Shown here: positions 6,548 through 17,131 of the stretch, piece after piece
How positions within the stretch are numbered: position 1 is the stretch's first letter
Layout: each line of letters opens with the position of its first letter
Source of the DNA: Limnohabitans sp. Rim28
GTDB taxonomy: Bacteria > Pseudomonadota > Gammaproteobacteria > Burkholderiales > Burkholderiaceae_C
Assembly (NCBI RefSeq): GCF_000293865.2
Contig: NZ_ALKN02000009.1
Location: 62,001-126,000 of the forward strand
Reading direction: 5' to 3'
Length of the DNA stretch: 64,000 bases
Translations under genes and position numbers: made by a program
Notes under the pieces: model-generated
What the model was told of the DNA's origin: nothing
Databases searched by the model: none
What the model saw: only the letters and a program-made list of their open reading frames with translations

Positions 6548-9529
6548 ATGAAACGGATGCTGATCAACGCCACGCAAGCTGAAGAGCGCCGCTTGGCCAT
6601 CGTCGATGGACAAAAACTCCTCGACTACGAAATCGAAATTGAAGGCCGCGAACAACGCAAGGGCAACATCTACAAAGCTGTGGTGACCCGCGTCGAGCCC
6701 TCACTGGAGGCCTGCTTCGTCGATTACGGTGAAGACCGCCACGGCTTTTTGCCCTTCAAGGAAATCTCGCGCCAATACTTTGCTGAAGGCGTTGCCGTCA
6801 GCCAAGCGCGCATCCAAGACGTCATCAAAGAGGGCCAGTCTCTGTTGGTGCAGGTCGAAAAAGAAGAGCGCGGTAACAAAGGCGCTGCCCTCACCACCTT
6901 CGTCAGCTTGGCTGGTCGCTATGTCGTGCTCATGCCCAACAACCCCCGGGGTGGTGGCGTCAGCCGCCGCATCGAGGGCGACGACCGGGCCGAGCTCAAA
7001 GAAGCCATGGACCAGTTGGAATACCCCAAGGGCATGTCCATCATCGCCCGCACCGCTGGCATTGGCCGCTCTGCACCCGAGTTGCAGTGGGACCTCAACT
7101 ATTTGCTCAAGCTTTGGACTGCAATTGACGGCGCCACGCAGGGCAAAGGCGCTTTCCTGATTTACCAAGAATCGTCGCTGGTCATCCGCGCGATTCGTGA
7201 CTATTTCAACAATGACATCGGCGACATCCTGATCGACACCGATGACATTTATGACCAGGCTCAGCAGTTCATGAGCCACGTCATGCCCGAATTCGCGCCT
7301 CGTGTGAAACGTTACCGCGACGACGCGCCACTGTTCAGCCGTTTCCAGATCGAGCACCAGATCGAATCGGCTTATGCCCGCACCGTGCAACTGCCGTCCG
7401 GCGGCGCCATCGTGATCGACCACACCGAAGCTTTGGTGTCGGTGGACGTCAACTCGGCCCGCGCCATCAAGGGCGGTGACATCGAAGAAACTGCCACCCG
7501 TACCAACCTGGAAGCTGCCGACGAAGTGGCCCGCCAAATGCGTTTGCGCGACCTGGGCGGCCTGATCGTGATCGACTTCATCGACATGGAAGAGGCCAAG
7601 AACCGCCGCGAAGTGGAAAACCGCTTGCGCGATGCCTTGCGCCAGGACCGTGCGCGCGTGCAGTTCGGCTCGATCAGCAAGTTCGGCCTGCTGGAAATGA
7701 GCCGCCAACGCTTGAAGCCTGCCTTGAGCGAGGGCGCGTCCATCCCCTGCCCACGTTGCGGTGGCGCTGGCCACATCCGCGACACCGAAAGCTCGGCGCT
7801 GCAAATTTTGCGGATCATCCAAGAAGAGTCCATGAAGGACAACAGCGCGGCGGTGCACGCCCAAGTTCCTGTCGAAGTCGCGTCTTTCTTGCTCAACGAA
7901 AAGCGCTCCGAAATCGCGAAGATCGAACTGCAGCAACGCATCAACGTGCTGTTGGTGCCCAACAAATCGCTCGAAACGCCGCATTACAAGCTGGAGCGCT
8001 TGAAACACGACGACCCGCGCCTGGACCGCATCGAAGCCAGCTACAAGATGGCGGACGAGATCGAAGACGCGACCACCGTGACACGCCGCTCTCAAGAGCC
8101 CACCAACAAGCAAACGCCTGTCATCAAAGGCGTTTTGCCGGATGCACCCGCCCCCATGGCGCCGGTCAAGGCCGAGGCCCCTGCCGCCAAATCAGCCACC
8201 AAAGTACCCGCACCTGCACCTGTGCCTGCGGCCGCAGCCAGCGGTGGCTTCTTTGCTTGGTTGAAAAACTTGTTCAGCGGCACGTCTTCTGAACCTGCAC
8301 CTGCAACAGACAAAAAAGACGACAAGACACGCGATGCTCGCCGTGAAGGCGGCCGTGATGGCCGCCGTGGCGGGCGCGATGGTCGCCGTGGCGAGCGCAG
8401 CGAATCTGCCACAGGAGAAGTCCGCGCACCCCGCGAAGGCGGTCGCCGAGGCGAAGGCCGAATTGAAGGCCGCGAAGGCGAAGCCCGGCCGGCACGTGCT
8501 GAACGCACAGAACGCAGCGAGCGCACTGAGCGTGGTGAGCGCCCTGCGCGTGAGGGACGCCGCGATGGCCGATCCGAAGTGCGTGGCGAAGGTCGCTCCG
8601 ATACACGCTCAGAAGCCCGCGCCGATGCACCGGCAGAGCTGAATGCCGACGGTACCGAAGTGCGCCAAGAACGCGCACCACGTGAAGGTCGTCGCGAACG
8701 CGGTGAGCGTGGCGGTGAAGGCCGTCGTGAACGCGGCGATCGGGGGGGCGAGCGTCGTCAAGCCGACGCGTCAGCACCTGAACTCAATGCTTCCGAAGCA
8801 GCAGCCAACGCTGCGGATCCCATGGTCGGCAACCCATCGACCGAAGGCACCAACAGCACAGAAAACACCGGTGAGCGCCGTGAGCGCCGTTCACGTGACC
8901 GTTATGGCCGTGATCGCCGCGAACGCAACGTTGAAACCCGCCAAGACAATGCGCCAGAAGAAGGTCAGGCCGACCTGGCCGCATCGACAGACCTGCCGGC
9001 ACCAGCCCAAGCCGAAGAGCGGCCGGCTGGCCGTTCATACTTTGAACGTGCACAAGCTTCAGCGGCGCCAGCAGCGGCCCCATCCACAGCAGCATCGGAC
9101 AGTGTCATCCCAGTGATTCCCGAAGCTGCACCGATGGCCGAAGCAGCCGTGGCAGCAGAAACACCTGCCAACGCGCCTGCACCAACGCCGGCCTCTGCAC
9201 CCGTCACCGCTGCGCCTGTGGCAACCGCAACGACCTTGGCACCAGCACCGACTGCAGCAACGACGCCAGAAACACCCGTCAAGGGACTGCCGACCGTCAG
9301 CAGCTTCGATCTGCCCATCGAGAGCTTGGCTCAAATTGCCCAATCGTCGGGTTTGGTTTGGGTCAACTCTGACATGGCCAAAGTAGCGGCAGTACAAGCG
9401 GCCATCGCGGCTGAACCCCAAGCCGTGCGCGTGCCACGCGAGCGTCCTCCAGCGGTGGTCCTTGATGAAGGTCCCTTGGTCTTGGTGGAAACGCGCAAGG
9501 ACCTGAACACACTGAAGGTGCCCTTCTGA
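6548..9529 (+). CDS. rne: Ribonuclease E
   Basis: This 993-residue endoribonuclease starts mRNA decay and processes rRNA and tRNA precursors. The N-terminal half is catalytic: S1 domain at about residues 36-120, then the DNase I-like domain with the metal ligands Asp300 (LVSVDVNSARA) and Asp343 (IVIDFIDM). The zinc-link CPRCGGAGH lies at 401-409. From about residue 560 the protein is a scaffold of low complexity: an Ala-Pro stretch, a membrane-seeking segment GGFFAWLKNLFSG, then arginine-rich repeats (RRGGRDGRRG type) over about 590-800 for RNA binding. The last 70 residues are conserved-looking again (GLVWVNSDMAKV, EGPLVLVETRKDL). The ATG at 6548 is used because AGAAGGA sits 7 bases before it. 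A strong terminator follows. Confidence 0.97.
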   Translation: MKRMLINATQAEERRLAIVDGQKLLDYEIEIEGREQRKGNIYKAVVTRVEPSLEACFVDYGEDRHGFLPFKEISRQYFAEGVAVSQARIQDVIKEGQSLLVQVEKEERGNKGAALTTFVSLAGRYVVLMPNNPRGGGVSRRIEGDDRAELKEAMDQLEYPKGMSIIARTAGIGRSAPELQWDLNYLLKLWTAIDGATQGKGAFLIYQESSLVIRAIRDYFNNDIGDILIDTDDIYDQAQQFMSHVMPEFAPRVKRYRDDAPLFSRFQIEHQIESAYARTVQLPSGGAIVIDHTEALVSVDVNSARAIKGGDIEETATRTNLEAADEVARQMRLRDLGGLIVIDFIDMEEAKNRREVENRLRDALRQDRARVQFGSISKFGLLEMSRQRLKPALSEGASIPCPRCGGAGHIRDTESSALQILRIIQEESMKDNSAAVHAQVPVEVASFLLNEKRSEIAKIELQQRINVLLVPNKSLETPHYKLERLKHDDPRLDRIEASYKMADEIEDATTVTRRSQEPTNKQTPVIKGVLPDAPAPMAPVKAEAPAAKSATKVPAPAPVPAAAASGGFFAWLKNLFSGTSSEPAPATDKKDDKTRDARREGGRDGRRGGRDGRRGERSESATGEVRAPREGGRRGEGRIEGREGEARPARAERTERSERTERGERPAREGRRDGRSEVRGEGRSDTRSEARADAPAELNADGTEVRQERAPREGRRERGERGGEGRRERGDRGGERRQADASAPELNASEAAANAADPMVGNPSTEGTNSTENTGERRERRSRDRYGRDRRERNVETRQDNAPEEGQADLAASTDLPAPAQAEERPAGRSYFERAQASAAPAAAPSTAASDSVIPVIPEAAPMAEAAVAAETPANAPAPTPASAPVTAAPVATATTLAPAPTAATTPETPVKGLPTVSSFDLPIESLAQIAQSSGLVWVNSDMAKVAAVQAAIAAEPQAVRVPRERPPAVVLDEGPLVLVETRKDLNTLKVPF

Positions 9530-9558
9530 TCCAGGCGCGGGCGTCTTGAGTCAACATG

Positions 9559-9587
9559 AAAACGGGCCTCAATGGCCCGTTTTTTTT
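9559..9587 (+). terminator. Strong intrinsic terminator after rne
   Basis: Arms 9559-9568 and 9574-9583 form a 10-bp stem (core ACGGGCC/GGCCCGT) around loop TCAAT, followed by an unbroken T-run to 9587. The stem begins with AAAA, so on the minus strand it also has a T-tail and can serve the converging hemY transcript as well. Confidence 0.92.
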
Positions 9588-9654
9588 GGCAAGTCCCTCA
9601 ACCCACAAGCTTCAGGCTTGCATTGACAAGATCAATGGCCAGAGCGATTTGAGA

Positions 9655-10950
9655 TCAATGGGCAGCGCACTGGGCGGCTTGTTTCCAAGCCACCGCAGCT
9701 TCGAAAGCGTCTTGGCGTTGCTCGGCCAGTTCAGCCAGCCCCATCCAGGCCTTACGCTTGAGCGCTGGGCTCTCCAGATTCTTGGTGGCTTGGGTCAACA
9801 GCCCTTGCGCCTTGCCCCAAAGGCGATGGCGCAAGCACAACATGCCGGCCAAGTACTGCAAATGGGCAGCCCTGGGCTGGGCTTGCTGAGCACTCTCTAA
9901 ACGGCTAAGCCAGACCAGGGCGTCTGGGGCGTCGACGCCTGGCAAACAAGCGTCTAAGGCTTGCACCACACCGAGCAGTTGATCCGACGACCAGGGTCGG
10001 TTTGACGACTGAACCAGTGCCCACAGGTCTTGCAACCAGGACCTCGCCGTTTGAGGGTCTCCCGCCAATTGCAACCAACGCAGAACGGCTTGCGATGCCA
10101 CCTCGGGCATCAAGCGCTGCGCGGGTGTCAAGCGCAGCCAAGTGCGCTGCAAGGTCTCGGCGTCGTGCGTGTGTGAGATCAACTCCAACACCAAGCGAGA
10201 CACCAAGCTTTCGGCGGCGGCAGAGGAAAATGCTTTGTGTTTGGCCAGCAAAGTGGCCGTCTCCAGCGCCTGTGCGGGCTGACCAGACAAGCGGGCGGCT
10301 TTGAGCTGAAGACGCATGGTCACCATCCGCCGACCCGCAGCAGGCGGCAAGGCTTTGATTTGCGCCAAACTGGCAGCTGCGTCACGGTCGTCCAACAACC
10401 AACGCGCCGACCGCAGCAAAGAACCTTCCAACAAGGTTTGGCCCGCACTGCCTTGGCTCTCGGCCGCTTGTGCCAAAGCCAAATCCAGGTGGTGTTGACG
10501 CTGTGTTTTGTCTTGCAGGGCGTGGCTGGCCTCGGCCGCCATGATGTGTGCCAGCGTTCGCAATGCAGCGGCATGCTCCAAATGAACGCCCGCTGCCGCC
10601 AGCAAAGCCTCTTTGTTCAAAGTTTGCTCGGCCGACTTGCGGGCTCGCAAAAAACGGCCCGCCATAAAGTGTCCAATCGCATCCAGCAAAGCTGCGTGGC
10701 TGGCTCTTTCTTTCTGTTGCAAACGCCAGCGCTGGGCTTTTTGGGGCAACGAAAAAAAGGCCTCCAATGCCCGCTGGGCAAGGATCACCAGCAAGATCAC
10801 CGACAAAACCATCAAGAAAGCGAGATTGAGTGAGATGTCTACCCGGTGCGGATAAAGAAACAAACTCACCGTGCCTTGGTTATTTCCCGCAAGCCAAGCC
10901 CCAGCGGCCGCCAAGGCAAACAAAATGATGAGCCACAGAGCTGCACGCAT
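9655..10950 (-). CDS. hemY: HemY-type membrane protein with TPR repeats
   Basis: This 431-residue protein is HemY of the proteobacterial hemCDXY operon, a membrane protein of uncertain role in late heme synthesis; it is unrelated to Bacillus HemY. Two membrane segments lie at about residues 4-22 and 40-62, joined by a short loop with NNQGTVSLFLYP. After them comes a long helical, alanine-rich domain with TPR-like repeats to the end. It starts 6 bases after hemX ends, so it is the last gene of the operon. It converges on rne, sharing the terminator. Confidence 0.9.
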   Translation of the reverse strand: MRAALWLIILFALAAAGAWLAGNNQGTVSLFLYPHRVDISLNLAFLMVLSVILLVILAQRALEAFFSLPQKAQRWRLQQKERASHAALLDAIGHFMAGRFLRARKSAEQTLNKEALLAAAGVHLEHAAALRTLAHIMAAEASHALQDKTQRQHHLDLALAQAAESQGSAGQTLLEGSLLRSARWLLDDRDAAASLAQIKALPPAAGRRMVTMRLQLKAARLSGQPAQALETATLLAKHKAFSSAAAESLVSRLVLELISHTHDAETLQRTWLRLTPAQRLMPEVASQAVLRWLQLAGDPQTARSWLQDLWALVQSSNRPWSSDQLLGVVQALDACLPGVDAPDALVWLSRLESAQQAQPRAAHLQYLAGMLCLRHRLWGKAQGLLTQATKNLESPALKRKAWMGLAELAEQRQDAFEAAVAWKQAAQCAAH

Positions 10951-10956
10951 GTTGAT

Positions 10957-12015
10957 TTACCTTCCAGCCGCAGCCGTGCTGAGGGCCGTCAGCGTGGCCT
11001 CTATGCGGGGGACTTCGGCCGTTCGCACTTGTTCAGTGGTTTGCTCCAATAACTGCAACAACTGCGTGGTGCGACGGGATTGCGGCTCAGCGTAGCGACG
11101 CACCAAAATGGCCGAGGCATTGAGGTCGGCCCGCACGCCGTCCTTTTGACGCGCCAACAGGCCCAAGCGCGCATTGAGCAACTTGAGCTTGAGGTTTTCG
11201 CGCACGAAAAAGGCTTGCTCAGGCGACAGCAAGGCGGCCTCCGGCGTGTCAATGCGGCTGACCCTCAACAAACTTTTGAACTCATCTCCCATGCGGGTCA
11301 AACCGGCCATCCACCAAGTCGTTGGTGCAGCACTGGCCGCAGGTTCAGACTGCCGGCGCAGCCTGTTTTGTTGTGCATGGGCGTCGTTGGCCAGTACAAG
11401 GCCATCCACCAAGGCAACACCTTCGTCGAGCTTGGCCATCAAACCCGGCAAATCGAAGCTTGGCAAGCTGTTGATTCGATCCAAGTCTTTTTCCAGGGCA
11501 CGTGCCAGCGGCATGAGCCGCGGTTGCGATGTTCGCTGCACCCGTTTTTGTGCCGACTGCAGTGCCGCGAGCAAGGGTTCGGTGCTGCCGCTCATCAAGG
11601 CTTGCTGCTGGGCAATGCGCAAAGCCGATTCAAGGTCCACCAACAAATTTTCATCGCGCGAACGCGACAGGCTTTGCATCAAATCTTCCAACTGGGTGCG
11701 CTGTAAAGCCACTTCAGCAAGACGCGCCTCCATGAGCGCGATTCTGGCCGCGCTGTCTTTCACGGTTTCTTGGGCTTGTTTGGCCCAAGTTTTGGCCTCC
11801 AAGGCCTGAACCCCAGAGTCTGCGCTCTGGCGAGCCAACTGCTCTTGAATGCGTGAGAGTTTTTGCCACAAGAAAACCGAAGACAACAAGGCCAGCAAGG
11901 CCAAAGTGCCCATCAAAAACAAAACCCATGAAGAGCGTTGCGTGGTGGGCGCACCAGAAACAATCGGCTCGCTGGCGGGCTGGGCGTCTGGAAGGTCGGC
12001 TGAGGGGGGTGTCAT
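10957..12015 (-). CDS. hemX: HemX family protein
   Basis: This 352-residue HemX protein is often annotated as uroporphyrinogen-III C-methyltransferase, but the family lacks the SAM methylase domain and is thought to be a membrane-bound helper in tetrapyrrole synthesis. A single membrane segment at about residues 30-50 (WVLFLMGTLALLALLSSVFLW) is followed by a coiled coil rich in Gln, Arg and Glu (about 52-130). Then comes a helical domain with FFVRENLKLKLLNARLGLLAR, the best conserved family motif. It overlaps hemD by four bases (ATGA) and precedes hemY closely. Confidence 0.9.
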   Translation of the reverse strand: MTPPSADLPDAQPASEPIVSGAPTTQRSSWVLFLMGTLALLALLSSVFLWQKLSRIQEQLARQSADSGVQALEAKTWAKQAQETVKDSAARIALMEARLAEVALQRTQLEDLMQSLSRSRDENLLVDLESALRIAQQQALMSGSTEPLLAALQSAQKRVQRTSQPRLMPLARALEKDLDRINSLPSFDLPGLMAKLDEGVALVDGLVLANDAHAQQNRLRRQSEPAASAAPTTWWMAGLTRMGDEFKSLLRVSRIDTPEAALLSPEQAFFVRENLKLKLLNARLGLLARQKDGVRADLNASAILVRRYAEPQSRRTTQLLQLLEQTTEQVRTAEVPRIEATLTALSTAAAGR

Positions 12016-12860
12016 GCCATTGATTTTATAGACAGCGCCTGCGCCTCAAGGCCAGCCGGTACCAAATCAACACACATCCAACCCCATTGCTTCAACCTGA
12101 GGGCAATGCGCGGGTGGGTGGCCAAGGCTTTGGCCCGATCCAAACTCAAATCTGGGCAGGCCTGCAGCAGGTGCTGCGCTGCCTCTGAACTGCTGAACAA
12201 CCACCAGCTGCCGTCGCTCATGGCTTGTCTTGCACGGTTTTTTTGCGCCTCGCTCAGCCGGGGGGCACGGCGCACATAGGCCACCGTCTGCAGCACTTGA
12301 ATGCCCGCAGATTCCATCTGCAAGGCGAGCCAGTCACGCCCAGCCAACTGGCCATCTGCATCGGCACCGCGCACGATCAACACCACCGCTGGCGCCTGCA
12401 CAGCGGTCTTGCCGCCTGCACAGTCAATGCCCCGACGTGCCTCGATCACACGTGGCGCAACCAAGGCCCACAAGGCTTCTGAGTCAAATTGAGGCGCGGT
12501 TTCATCAGGGGAGTCGATCAACTCGGCCGGCCAGCCCTCTGCCAGCAAAGCCGCCCGGGTGCCCGGCCCCGTTGACCAAGCTCGGCAGGGTTGAATCGGC
12601 CAGCCAGCCGGTCGCGCGGCCATGAAATGACGCACGGCGTTGGCACTGACAAACATCACCGCCAAATGATGGGGCACGGCTTGCCATGCGCTCGTCAAGG
12701 GCGATGGGTCTTGCAAACCGGCAATGTCGATCAAAGGCAAAGACTCGCATTGCACCCCCAAAGCCTGCAAAGAATGCGCCCATGCTTGGGCTTCACGCTC
12801 AGGGCGGGTGACGATCACCCGAGGGGCATCGCCCGACATACGCAAGGGCGCCAGCGCCAT
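12012..12860 (-). CDS. hemD: Uroporphyrinogen-III synthase
   Basis: HemD closes and inverts ring D of hydroxymethylbilane to give uroporphyrinogen III. The protein (282 residues) shows the divergent but recognisable HemD pattern: VIVTRPEREAQAW near the start, FVSANAVRHFM, the glycine-threonine region STGPGTRAAL, VLIVRGADADGQ and the C-terminal WWLFSSSEAAQHL. The start is doubtful. ATG at 12858-12860 is chosen; a TTG at 12876-12878, which overlaps the hemC stop and has GGAG nearby, would add 6 residues. It lies between hemC and hemX in the operon. Confidence 0.9.
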   Translation of the reverse strand: MALAPLRMSGDAPRVIVTRPEREAQAWAHSLQALGVQCESLPLIDIAGLQDPSPLTSAWQAVPHHLAVMFVSANAVRHFMAARPAGWPIQPCRAWSTGPGTRAALLAEGWPAELIDSPDETAPQFDSEALWALVAPRVIEARRGIDCAGGKTAVQAPAVVLIVRGADADGQLAGRDWLALQMESAGIQVLQTVAYVRRAPRLSEAQKNRARQAMSDGSWWLFSSSEAAQHLLQACPDLSLDRAKALATHPRIALRLKQWGWMCVDLVPAGLEAQALSIKSMA

Positions 12861-12874
12861 GTCAGCGCCCGGCT

Positions 12875-13792
12875 TCAATGTGCTCCGCCGTCGCGCAGGG
12901 CCTGTGCCACGCTCAGGCCCAAAGCCTCGGCGGCCTCTAGGCCATCTGTGCTGGCATGCGCGTCGGCTGTGACCAAGGTGGTGCTGCCCTCCGGGTCACC
13001 CCAGGCCGCTTGCAGCTTGAGCACACCGCCCTCGATGGTGGCGTGCGCGGCCAAAGGCATGGAGCAACTGCCACCCATGGCACGGCTGACGGCCCGCTCG
13101 GCCGCCACGCGCCGCCACGAGGGTGCATCGGCCAGCTGCGCCAGCAGGGCGCGCAAATCGGCCCGGTCACTGCGGATCTCAATGCCCAAAGCACCCTGCC
13201 CTGCGGCGGGCAGCATTTGATCGGTTTCAAAAATGTGGCGAATCCGCTCGCTCATCTCCAGACGCTTGAGTCCTGCAGCCGCCAGCACAATGCCCGCGTA
13301 CTGGCCTTCGTCGAGTTTGCGCAGGCGTGTGTCCAGGTTGCCTCGCAAGGGCTCGATTTTCAAATCGGGGCGCAAGGCACGGAGCAACACGGTGCGTCGC
13401 AGGCTCGATGTGCCCACCACAGCGCCTTGCGGCAAGTCTTCCAAACGCGCGTATTGCGACGAAACCCAAGCATCCCGCGGGTCCTCGCGCTCCATCACGC
13501 AGGCCAACTCAAAGCCCTCGGGCATGTCCATGGGCACATCCTTGAGCGAGTGCACCGCGATGTCGGCGTGGCCCTCTTGCAGCGCCACCTCCAGCTCCTT
13601 GACGAACAAGCCCTTACCGCCCACCTTGGACAGGCTGCGGTCCAAGATTTGGTCACCCTGGGTGGTCATGCCCAGCAATTTGACCGTGCAGCCCAGCCCC
13701 TCGAGCAAGGATTTGACGTGTTCTGCTTGCCACAAGGCCAAACGGCTCTCTCGGGTGGCGATGACGATAGCGGGTTGGGTGGACTCGGTCAC
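12875..13792 (-). CDS. hemC: Hydroxymethylbilane synthase (porphobilinogen deaminase)
   Basis: HemC joins four porphobilinogens into hydroxymethylbilane on a dipyrromethane cofactor. The 305-residue protein has the cofactor cysteine C243 in GGSCSMP, the catalytic Asp85 in HSLKDVP, and the family motifs VGTSSLRR and [11 protein letters not shown]. It is the first gene of hemC-hemD-hemX-hemY. Upstream, on the minus strand, a TTGACC (13841-13846) lies 17 bases before TGCGAT (13818-13823), a possible sigma-70 promoter with a weak -10. The hemE and hemB genes are not in the window. Confidence 0.96.
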   Translation of the reverse strand: MTESTQPAIVIATRESRLALWQAEHVKSLLEGLGCTVKLLGMTTQGDQILDRSLSKVGGKGLFVKELEVALQEGHADIAVHSLKDVPMDMPEGFELACVMEREDPRDAWVSSQYARLEDLPQGAVVGTSSLRRTVLLRALRPDLKIEPLRGNLDTRLRKLDEGQYAGIVLAAAGLKRLEMSERIRHIFETDQMLPAAGQGALGIEIRSDRADLRALLAQLADAPSWRRVAAERAVSRAMGGSCSMPLAAHATIEGGVLKLQAAWGDPEGSTTLVTADAHASTDGLEAAEALGLSVAQALRDGGAH

Positions 13793-14215
13793 AGAAAGCT
13801 TCCTGAAAAAAATTTTGATCGCATCAAAATGAAATCAAAGGGTCAATTTGTCTGTTCAGGCGATGCTAGCATGACGTCAAGGGAAATTGACACCTTCCGA
13901 ACGCTCTTTGTTGACAAGCTGTTTGCCGCAGCTCACCCTGAAACAGGCTGCTTCTCCGCCCACCTTGGCACCCCATGGCAGCCCCCACGGTTCACCGCGC
14001 GACAAACCAGACCGCGAACGCCCTCTGCTTGAAAACATTGGTTTGCTGGGCCGAATTGGGGGCGATTTGAGCCGGGTGCAGGGGGGCCCCGAGACGGACC
14101 CGTGTGTGCCGCGCGGTAGCCACACCTCGATCAAGGGGATGGCGGCAGGGCTGCGCAACACCGGCCAACCGTCAGTTTTTGGGCGCGGCTGACCGCCCGA
14201 TAAAATCTCCCACCT
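13793..14215. other. Divergent hemC-argH intergenic region
   Basis: These 423 bases lie between divergent hemC and argH. Short open frames exist on the plus strand (for example 13887-14192), but they are rich in Pro, Arg and Ser and show no family motif, so none is called. The left end holds the possible hemC promoter. On the right, TAAAAT at 14201-14206 lies only 10 bases before the argH ATG and could be a -10 box giving a very short leader. Confidence 0.5.
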
Positions 14216-15664
<1,449 letters not shown>

Positions 15665-15679
15665 GCCTGCACCTCAGCA

Positions 15680-15699
15680 TGGGGCACTGAGCTGCCCCA
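15680..15699. terminator. Hairpin between convergent argH and SRAP-like gene
   Basis: Arms TGGGGCA (15680-15686) and TGCCCCA (15693-15699) enclose a 6-base loop. On the plus strand a T-rich but not pure run follows at 15706-15716, inside the last codons of the next gene. It is a plausible weak terminator for argH. Confidence 0.5.
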
Positions 15700-15705
15700 C
15701 GCTGC

Positions 15706-16422
15706 TTATTTCTTTTGAACGGGGTTGGCCAACAGCAAGTGGGCTGGGTAGGCCCGCATGAACTCGCGGGCCTTATCGAGTGGCGCGCTCAACCAGGCAC
15801 CGTAGGCGCCCTCGTTCAAAATGGCAGGCATGCGTTTTTCATTGCCGTTTTGGCCATAACGGTTCATCAAGGCGTGGCTGTTGGCGTTCACCGTGAGCAG
15901 TGTGAAGCTGATGATGTCCTCATCGCCCTGTGACCAGCGCTCCCACAAGCCTGCCACCCCCATGGGTTTGCCGTCCACCCTTGCAATGCGAGTGGGCACG
16001 GCTTTGCGGCTGCGCCAATCGTCTTCCAAAAAAGCTTGCATCGGGATGATGCAGCGCTGGCCTTTCAGCCAGGTCTCGCGCGTGGCCGTGGCGGTGCTCA
16101 TGGTCTCATAACGGGTCACGGCCAACTTGGTGGACCGCAGCTTGGCGTCAGACGCCGACTTGACCCAAGTGGGCACCAAACCGAATTGGCCTTGGGCCAG
16201 CGCCATCACCAGCGCTGGTGTGGGGGCTGCGTCAGCTGCATGCTCAACATCGGGTTCAGGTGCGGACAGCTGGGCTTGTTCAGCTTCCAACATCGCCTTG
16301 CGGATGAAAAAACCCGGCTGGCGCGGCCAGACTTCTTTGCCCAGCAAGGCGGCGGGCGGGGCGATGCCAAAGGCCTCGGCGTACAGGTCGGAGCTTTTCA
16401 GGCATTCGTATTGGGTGCTCAT
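15706..16422 (-). CDS. SRAP/YedK-family protein lacking the catalytic cysteine
   Basis: This 238-residue protein belongs to the SOS-response-associated peptidase (HMCES/YedK) family, which in active members crosslinks abasic sites in single-stranded DNA through Cys2. Recognisable parts are FGLVPTWVKS, RCIIPMQAFLEDDW, GVAGLWERW, SFTLLTVNAN and KRMPAIL. It begins Met-Ser-Thr-Gln-Tyr, so the position of Cys2 is Ser. The segment AVTRYET replaces the usual N-A-R-A-E-T, and EKRMP replaces H-x-RMP. The conserved Arg and Glu remain. It is either a divergent subfamily with another chemistry or an inactive relative. No LexA box was recognised nearby. Confidence 0.82.
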   Translation of the reverse strand: MSTQYECLKSSDLYAEAFGIAPPAALLGKEVWPRQPGFFIRKAMLEAEQAQLSAPEPDVEHAADAAPTPALVMALAQGQFGLVPTWVKSASDAKLRSTKLAVTRYETMSTATATRETWLKGQRCIIPMQAFLEDDWRSRKAVPTRIARVDGKPMGVAGLWERWSQGDEDIISFTLLTVNANSHALMNRYGQNGNEKRMPAILNEGAYGAWLSAPLDKAREFMRAYPAHLLLANPVQKK

Positions 16423-16511
16423 GCGGTCGATGCTAACCCACGGGCGGTGCGGCTCGGACGTGCCCCTGCGACCTGATACGCTCAGCGCTCGATGACAAGA
16501 CCTGCTTTGAC

Positions 16512-17042
16512 ATGCTGATCCGTTTCAACAAGCCCTATGGCGTGCTCAGCCAATTCACCCCCGAGGGGCGCTGGACCGGGCTGATCGACCACATCGACCT
16601 GCACGGCGTGTATGTGGCCGGGCGTCTGGACGCGGACAGCGAAGGCCTGCTGCTGCTCACCGACGATGGGAAAGAGCAGGCCCGCATTGCCGACCCGCGT
16701 TTCAAGATGGAGAAGACCTATCTGGTGCAGGTGGAGGGCTTGTTGAGCGACGCAGCGCTGACCGCCTTGGCCCGGGGCGTGACGCTGAACGACGGCCCCA
16801 CCCTGCCCGCCCGCGCCAGCGCGGTGCAGCCGCCCGCTGAGCTGTGGCCGCGTAACCCACCGATTCGCGAGCGCAAAAAAATTCCAACCTCTTGGCTGGA
16901 ACTGGTGATTCGAGAGGGCCGCAACCGCCAAGTGCGCCGCATGACCGCCGCCGTGGGCTTGCCCACGCTGCGCTTGATACGCACCGCCGTGGGGCCCTAC
17001 AAGCTCGACGGCCTGCCCACAGGCACTTGGCAACAAATCTGA
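16512..17042 (+). CDS. RluE-like 23S rRNA pseudouridine synthase
   Basis: This 176-residue RsuA/RluE-type pseudouridine synthase has no S4 domain, like RluE of E. coli, which modifies U2457 of 23S rRNA. Visible are [11 protein letters not shown] at the start, the catalytic [16 protein letters not shown] with Asp40, KTYLVQVEG and the C-terminal [22 protein letters not shown]. The length and lack of S4 favour RluE over RsuA. It stands alone; the next gene starts 89 bases downstream with its own spacing. Divergent from the SRAP-like gene by about 90 bases. Confidence 0.88.
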   Translation: MLIRFNKPYGVLSQFTPEGRWTGLIDHIDLHGVYVAGRLDADSEGLLLLTDDGKEQARIADPRFKMEKTYLVQVEGLLSDAALTALARGVTLNDGPTLPARASAVQPPAELWPRNPPIRERKKIPTSWLELVIREGRNRQVRRMTAAVGLPTLRLIRTAVGPYKLDGLPTGTWQQI

Positions 17043-17131
17043 GCCCAGGGCATTGGCTTGCGCCAACGCAACACAGGTGTCCTGCGTCTTCCTGCACAAT
17101 CGCGCATCTTTCAAACCCCTAGGGAACCCCC

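Noticed and set aside
6701-8113. 470-codon open frame on the minus strand opposite rne
   Set aside because: It is a shadow of the G+C-rich rne gene in antisense; it has His/Val/Ala bias, no start context and no family motif.
12956-14032. 358-codon plus-strand frame opposite hemC
   Set aside because: It covers hemC in antisense and continues into the intergenic region; no start context and no motif.
13887-14192. 101-codon plus-strand frame between hemC and argH
   Set aside because: Pro/Arg/Ser-rich, no ribosome binding site, and it overlaps the probable promoter region.
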